This document shows, piece after piece, positions 5,661 through 9,177 of a stretch of 9,177 bases of DNA. The notes below the pieces were generated by a model that saw only the letters and a list, made by a program, of their open reading frames with translations, searched no databases and was not told where the DNA came from. The stretch spans positions 1-9,177 of the forward strand of contig JALQTL010000290.1 of the NCBI GenBank assembly GCA_023260935.1, read 5' to 3'. The position numbers and the translations under genes are program-made. The DNA is from Paracoccaceae bacterium. GTDB lineage: Bacteria > Pseudomonadota > Alphaproteobacteria > Rhodobacterales > Rhodobacteraceae. Every line of letters begins with the position of its first letter. Within the stretch, counting starts at the first letter, position 1.

Positions 5661-7517
5661 ATGATGAAGCAGGGTGTGGCTTTGGCTGCTGCCATGATGG
5701 TGATTGCGGGCATGGCGCAGGCGCAGGAAAAGACCATCGTTTCGCACGGGATTTCCACCTTTGGCGAGCTGAACCTGCCGGCGGATTTCACCCATCTGCC
5801 CTATGTGAACCCCGATGCGCCCACGGGCGGCGAAATCAGCGAATGGGCCTTTGGCGGGTTCGACAGCATGAACCCCTATTCGGTGAAGGGCCGTGCCGCA
5901 GCCCTTGCCAGCGCGCCCTACGAGTCGATCCTGTCGGGCACATCGGACGAGATCGGGGCCGTCTACTGCGTTCTGTGTTCGACGCTGGAATACCCCGAGG
6001 ACCGGTCTTGGGTGATCTTCAACCTGCGTCCGGAGGTGACCTTTTCCGACGGCACCCCGATGACGGCCGAAGACGTGAAGTTCAGCTATGAGACGTTTCT
6101 GAGCAAGGGGCTGACGGATTTCCGCACGGTGCTGGCGACGCAGGTTGAGAAGGTCGAGATCCTTGATCCGCACCGGATTCGGTTCACTTTCAAGGCGGGC
6201 GTCCCGCACCGCGACCTTCCGGCCGACATGGGCGGCCTGCCGGTGATTTCCAAGGCGCATTACGAAGCGAACGGCCTTGATCTGGAAGAATCGAGCATGA
6301 CCCCGTTTCTGGGCACGGGTGAATATGTGCTGGAAAGCTATGAGGCCGGCAAGACGATCACCTATCGCCGCAACCCTGATTATTGGGGCCGCGACCTGCC
6401 GTTCAACCGCGGGCGTGGTAATTTCGATCGCATTCGCATCGAATACTATGGCGATTACGATGCCGCTTTCGAGGCGTTCAAGGGTGGCAGCTACACCTTC
6501 CGCAACGAAAGCTCGTCGCTGACCTGGACGCAGAAGTACGATTTTCCGGCCGTTCAGGATGGCACCATCCGCAAGGTCGAACTGCCCTCGGGCGCCAAGG
6601 CCAACGGTCAGGCCTTTGTCTTCAACCTGCGGCGCGAGAAGTTCAAGGATCCGAAGGTGCGCGAGGCGATCGGCCTGATGTTCAACTTCGAATGGTCGAA
6701 TGCCACGCTGTTTGGCGGGCTTTATGCGCGGATCGATTCAATCTGGGAAAACAGCTGGCTGGAAGCTACCGGCACGCCTTCGCCCGAAGAAGCGGCAATC
6801 CTGAAGCCACTGGTGGATGAGGGGCTGCTGGACCCGGCGATCCTGACGGATGAAGTGGTCACGGCCCCGGTATCGGGCGCACGCCAGCTTGACCGTGGCA
6901 ATCTGCGCAAGGCCAGCGCCCTGCTGGACGAGGCAGGGTGGGAAGTTGGATCAGACGGGTTGCGCCGCAATGCCAAGGGCGAGACGCTGACGGTCGAGAT
7001 CCTGAACGACAGCCCTACCTTTGACCGGGTGATGAACCCGTATGTCGAGAACCTGAAGGCGCTTGGCATCGATGCGCGGATGACGCGGGTGGATAATGCC
7101 CAGATGGAAGCGCGCACGCGCCCGCCGTCTTATGACTTTGACATGGTGGTGGGAAATGCCCTGTCCGGCTATATCTCCGGGTCGGAACTGAAGCAGTATT
7201 ACGGATCGGAAACGGCGGATGTCTCGGCCTTCAATATCTTTGGCCTGAAAAGCACGGCGGTGGACAGGCTGATTGCGGTGGTGATGGCCGCGAAATCGCT
7301 GGACGAGCTGACCGTTTCGACCAAGGCCCTGGACCGCGTGCTGCGGGCAGAACGGTTCTGGGTGCCCCAGTGGTTCAAGGCCAACCATACCATCGCCTAT
7401 TACGACATCTTCGACCATCCCGAGACTTTGCCCCCCTACGCTCTGGGCGAACTGGATTTCTGGTGGTACAACGCGGAAAAGGCAGCCGCACTGAAGGCCA
7501 AGGGCGCGTTGCGATAA
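5661..7517 (+). CDS. yejA: Oligopeptide ABC transporter, periplasmic substrate-binding protein (YejA-like)
   Basis: A 618-residue solute-binding protein of family 5 (SBP_bac_5, the DppA/OppA class), the YejA type that feeds the YejBEF importer. In E. coli this system takes up oligopeptides and microcin C. Residues 1-21 are a Sec signal peptide with predicted cleavage after AQA, leaving QEKTIVSHG. Family features include PTGGEISEWAFGGFDSMNPY (54-73), the strongly typical NLRPEVTFSDGTPMTAEDVKFSYE block (121-144), GTGEYVLESY and RNPDYWG. There is no lipobox cysteine, so the protein is free in the periplasm. A close cysteine pair, Cys103 and Cys106 (YCVLC), could form a disulfide. The start has a good ribosome site (AAGGGGA, 5647-5653). 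It is the first gene of the operon; yejB starts 25 nt after its stop. Confidence 0.93.
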   Translation: MMKQGVALAAAMMVIAGMAQAQEKTIVSHGISTFGELNLPADFTHLPYVNPDAPTGGEISEWAFGGFDSMNPYSVKGRAAALASAPYESILSGTSDEIGAVYCVLCSTLEYPEDRSWVIFNLRPEVTFSDGTPMTAEDVKFSYETFLSKGLTDFRTVLATQVEKVEILDPHRIRFTFKAGVPHRDLPADMGGLPVISKAHYEANGLDLEESSMTPFLGTGEYVLESYEAGKTITYRRNPDYWGRDLPFNRGRGNFDRIRIEYYGDYDAAFEAFKGGSYTFRNESSSLTWTQKYDFPAVQDGTIRKVELPSGAKANGQAFVFNLRREKFKDPKVREAIGLMFNFEWSNATLFGGLYARIDSIWENSWLEATGTPSPEEAAILKPLVDEGLLDPAILTDEVVTAPVSGARQLDRGNLRKASALLDEAGWEVGSDGLRRNAKGETLTVEILNDSPTFDRVMNPYVENLKALGIDARMTRVDNAQMEARTRPPSYDFDMVVGNALSGYISGSELKQYYGSETADVSAFNIFGLKSTAVDRLIAVVMAAKSLDELTVSTKALDRVLRAERFWVPQWFKANHTIAYYDIFDHPETLPPYALGELDFWWYNAEKAAALKAKGALR

Positions 7518-7542
7518 CGATAAGAACGGGCAGGCAAGGCAG

Positions 7543-8694
7543 ATGGGTGCCTATATCTTTCGTCGGATATTGCTGATCATCCCGACCCTTGTCGGGATCA
7601 TGGTCATCAATTTCGCCTTGACCCAATTCGTGCCCGGTGGCCCCATCGAACAGGTGCTGGCGCGAGTTGAAGGCAGTGGTGACAGCATTCAGGCCATCAC
7701 GGGCGGTGCCGATGCCGGCGTCGGCCAGCAAGAGGCGGGCGGGGGCAATTATGTGGGTTCCCGCGGGCTTGATCCGGAATTCCTTGCCTCGCTTGAAGTG
7801 CAGTTCGGTTTTGCGCGCATCGTCTGTGAACCGGGGTTCACCGGCACGCCGTCCGTATCGGCCCCCGAATGCGTGAAAGAGCCAATCCCGGCCTGGGAAC
7901 GGTTCCTGATGATGATGTGGAACTATATCCAGTTCGATTTCGGCGAAAGCCACTTCCGGTCGATCAGCGTGGTTGATCTGGTGCTGGAAAAGATGCCGGT
8001 TTCCATCACGCTGGGGCTTTGGTCCACGCTGATTGCCTATCTGATCTCTATCCCCCTGGGCATCCGCAAGGCGGTGCGCGACGGGTCAAGCTTCGATACC
8101 TGGACCAGTGGGGTGATCATCGCCGCCTATGCCATTCCGGGGTTCCTGTTTGCCATCCTGCTTTTGGTGCTGTTTGCGGGGGGAAGCTATTTCCGCTGGT
8201 TCCCGCTGCGCGGGCTGACCAGCGACAACTGGGAAGAGCTGACGATGTGGGGCAAGGTGGCTGACTATCTGTGGCACATCACCCTGCCGGTCATCGCCTC
8301 GACCATCTCCAGCTTTGCCACGCTGACGCTGCTGACCAAGAACAGCTTTCTGGACGAGATCAAGAAGCACTATGTTATGACGGCCCGCGCCAAGGGGCTG
8401 ACGGAAAGCCGGGTGCTTTATGGCCATGTCTTCCGCAATGCCATGCTGATCGTGATCGCGGGCTTTCCGGCGGTTTTCATCAGCGTGTTCTTTGGCGGCA
8501 GCCTGCTGATCGAAATGATCTTCAGCCTGGATGGGCTGGGCCAGCTTTTCTATCGCTCGGCGGTGGAACGCGATTACCCGGTGATCTTTGGCACGCTCTA
8601 CTTCTTTGGCCTGATGGGTCTTCTGGTCGGCATCCTGTCGGACCTGATGTATATCTGGGTCGACCCGCGCATCGATTTCGAGCGGAGGGGCTGA
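7543..8694 (+). CDS. yejB: Oligopeptide ABC transporter, inner-membrane permease YejB
   Basis: A 383-residue permease of the DppB/OppB class, one of the two membrane subunits of the Yej importer. The first helix (residues ~7-28, RRILLIIPTLVGIMVINFAL) is followed by a long periplasmic segment (~30-150) containing a glycine-rich stretch (~45-70) and two cysteines, Cys95 and Cys110. The permease core then has helices at ~154-174, ~191-212 and further ones to the C terminus. The EAA loop that docks the ATPase is at ~271-300, with ARAKGL at 281-286. It ends with the typical ISDP-like YIWVDPRIDF motif. The ribosome site is weak (GGCAAGGCAG). The stop is followed by the yejE ATG after only 3 nt, so the two are probably translationally coupled. 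Confidence 0.94.
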   Translation: MGAYIFRRILLIIPTLVGIMVINFALTQFVPGGPIEQVLARVEGSGDSIQAITGGADAGVGQQEAGGGNYVGSRGLDPEFLASLEVQFGFARIVCEPGFTGTPSVSAPECVKEPIPAWERFLMMMWNYIQFDFGESHFRSISVVDLVLEKMPVSITLGLWSTLIAYLISIPLGIRKAVRDGSSFDTWTSGVIIAAYAIPGFLFAILLLVLFAGGSYFRWFPLRGLTSDNWEELTMWGKVADYLWHITLPVIASTISSFATLTLLTKNSFLDEIKKHYVMTARAKGLTESRVLYGHVFRNAMLIVIAGFPAVFISVFFGGSLLIEMIFSLDGLGQLFYRSAVERDYPVIFGTLYFFGLMGLLVGILSDLMYIWVDPRIDFERRG

Positions 8695-8697
8695 CCC

Positions 8698-9081
8698 ATG
8701 GCGCTGTCTCCCCTGAACCAGCGCCGCTGGCGCAACTTCAAGGCCAACCGCCGGGCCTTCTGGTCGCTGATCATCTTTTCCATTCTCTATGGTATTTCGC
8801 TGTGCGCGGAACTGGTGGCCAATGACAAGCCGCTGCTGGTTTCCTATCGCGGCGAGCTTCACACGCCTTTCCTGCGGTTCTACCCTGAAACCACCTTTGG
8901 CGGCGATTTTCGGACCGAAGCGAACTACCGCCTGCCCGATGTGCAGTGCCTGATCGTGACGGGGGGCGTGGAGGATTGTTTTGACCGACCCGAGGAGTTG
9001 ATGGCCGAGGTGGAGGCGGGCACAGTCCCGACCGATCTGGAGGGGTTCCAGAAGGGCTGGCAGCATTGTTTGAGCGAATGA
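8698..9081 (+). CDS. yejE: Oligopeptide ABC transporter permease YejE, N-terminal part only
   Basis: The start of the second Yej permease. MALSPLNQRRWRNFKANRRA and the single visible helix (residues ~20-41) match the N terminus of the YejE family, followed by ANDKPLLVSYRGEL and a periplasmic segment with Cys84 and Cys94. A good GGAGGGG ribosome site lies in the end of yejB. Family members run to about 340-380 residues. Here similarity stops after GFQKGW (residue 121, near 9060), exactly where a W-x-P-I stretch is expected; six foreign residues (QHCLSE) and a stop follow. The five-helix permease core and the EAA loop are missing, so this product could not form a transporter. The sequence after ~9060 belongs to a different gene, so I read this as a join, not a natural short protein. 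yejF (the ATPase) is not in the window. Confidence 0.85.
   Translation: MALSPLNQRRWRNFKANRRAFWSLIIFSILYGISLCAELVANDKPLLVSYRGELHTPFLRFYPETTFGGDFRTEANYRLPDVQCLIVTGGVEDCFDRPEELMAEVEAGTVPTDLEGFQKGWQHCLSE
9054..9066. other. Apparent join between yejE and an unrelated gene (right end)
   Basis: The yejE frame is convincing up to the GW codons at 9055-9060. From about 9060 a different frame encodes a YjeF/NnrE protein. The breakpoint lies within a few bases of 9060, in GGGCTGGCAGCAT. No transposon end or direct repeat is visible. Confidence 0.65.
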
Positions 9082-9177
9082 AAACGCTGCGAGATGGCTC
9101 GGCAACGCGACCCGTATGTGTGGCGGTGGATATTCCCAGCGGGCTTTGCGCCGATAGCGGGCGGGTCTTTACGTCAG
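9060..9177 (+). CDS. nnrE: NAD(P)H-hydrate epimerase (YjeF N-terminal domain) internal fragment
   Basis: The frame from 9060 stays open to the window edge and encodes 39 residues: AALFERMKTL, then a linker, then VCVAVDIPSGLCADSGRVF. The V-A-V-D-I-P-S-G-L-x-A-D-S-G signature is that of the YjeF N-terminal domain, which epimerises the R form of damaged NAD(P)HX to the S form for repair by the linked dehydratase. Both ends are missing: the start is lost at the join near 9060 and the rest lies beyond the window. Codon use (TTG, CGA, GTA, TCA) is less biased than in the yej genes, which suggests a different source. I cannot say whether the full protein is epimerase-only or the bifunctional epimerase/dehydratase. 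Confidence 0.65.

Noticed and set aside
8698..9081. YejE as a naturally short, single-helix subunit
   Set aside because: The family sequence stops mid-domain and an unrelated gene begins at the same base in another frame, which points to a join rather than an evolved short protein.

Overview
The window is about 9.2 kb of GC-rich, gene-dense DNA. Its core, roughly 275 to 9060, reads as an alphaproteobacterial chromosome of Rhodobacterales/Paracoccaceae type. The reasons are the membrane-anchored cytochrome c552/cy divergent from a stand-alone prephenate dehydratase, Rhodobacter-like protein wording, strong C/G at third codon positions and a yejA-yejB-yejE transporter operon. This is assignment by recognition, not by a database search.

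Layout. Positions 3-~270 carry the end-less fragment of an unidentified + strand coding region. Around 260-285 it abuts the first ~34 codons of a minus-strand HAD-family phosphatase (start 378). Next come cpdB, a 2',3'-cyclic nucleotide phosphodiesterase/3'-nucleotidase on the minus strand (393-2228), and an AT-rich divergent spacer. On the + strand follow nudC, an NADH pyrophosphatase/NAD-RNA decapping hydrolase (2462-3415), and a small SRPBCC-fold protein (3488-3961). Convergent to these is pheA (4018-4848, minus), divergent from cycM (4974-5498, plus), which ends in a strong intrinsic terminator. The yej oligopeptide ABC importer operon follows: yejA (5661-7517), yejB (7543-8694) and the beginning of yejE (8698 to about 9060). 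The last ~117 bp encode a piece of an unrelated protein, the YjeF-type NAD(P)H-hydrate epimerase.

Function. The core is mostly housekeeping: nucleotide salvage and hydrolysis (cpdB, the HAD, nudC), phenylalanine synthesis (pheA), respiratory electron transfer (cycM) and peptide import (yejABE). I see no RNA genes, CRISPR arrays, transposases or phage modules, and no convincing novel system.

The most important observation is structural. Both ends of the window look like joins between unrelated sequences. On the left the HAD gene is cut after ~34 codons and runs into a differently biased coding region. On the right yejE is cut after ~121 codons and runs into an nnrE fragment. An assembly or amplification chimera is the simplest explanation, so the HAD and yejE truncations should not be read as biology until the joins are verified.
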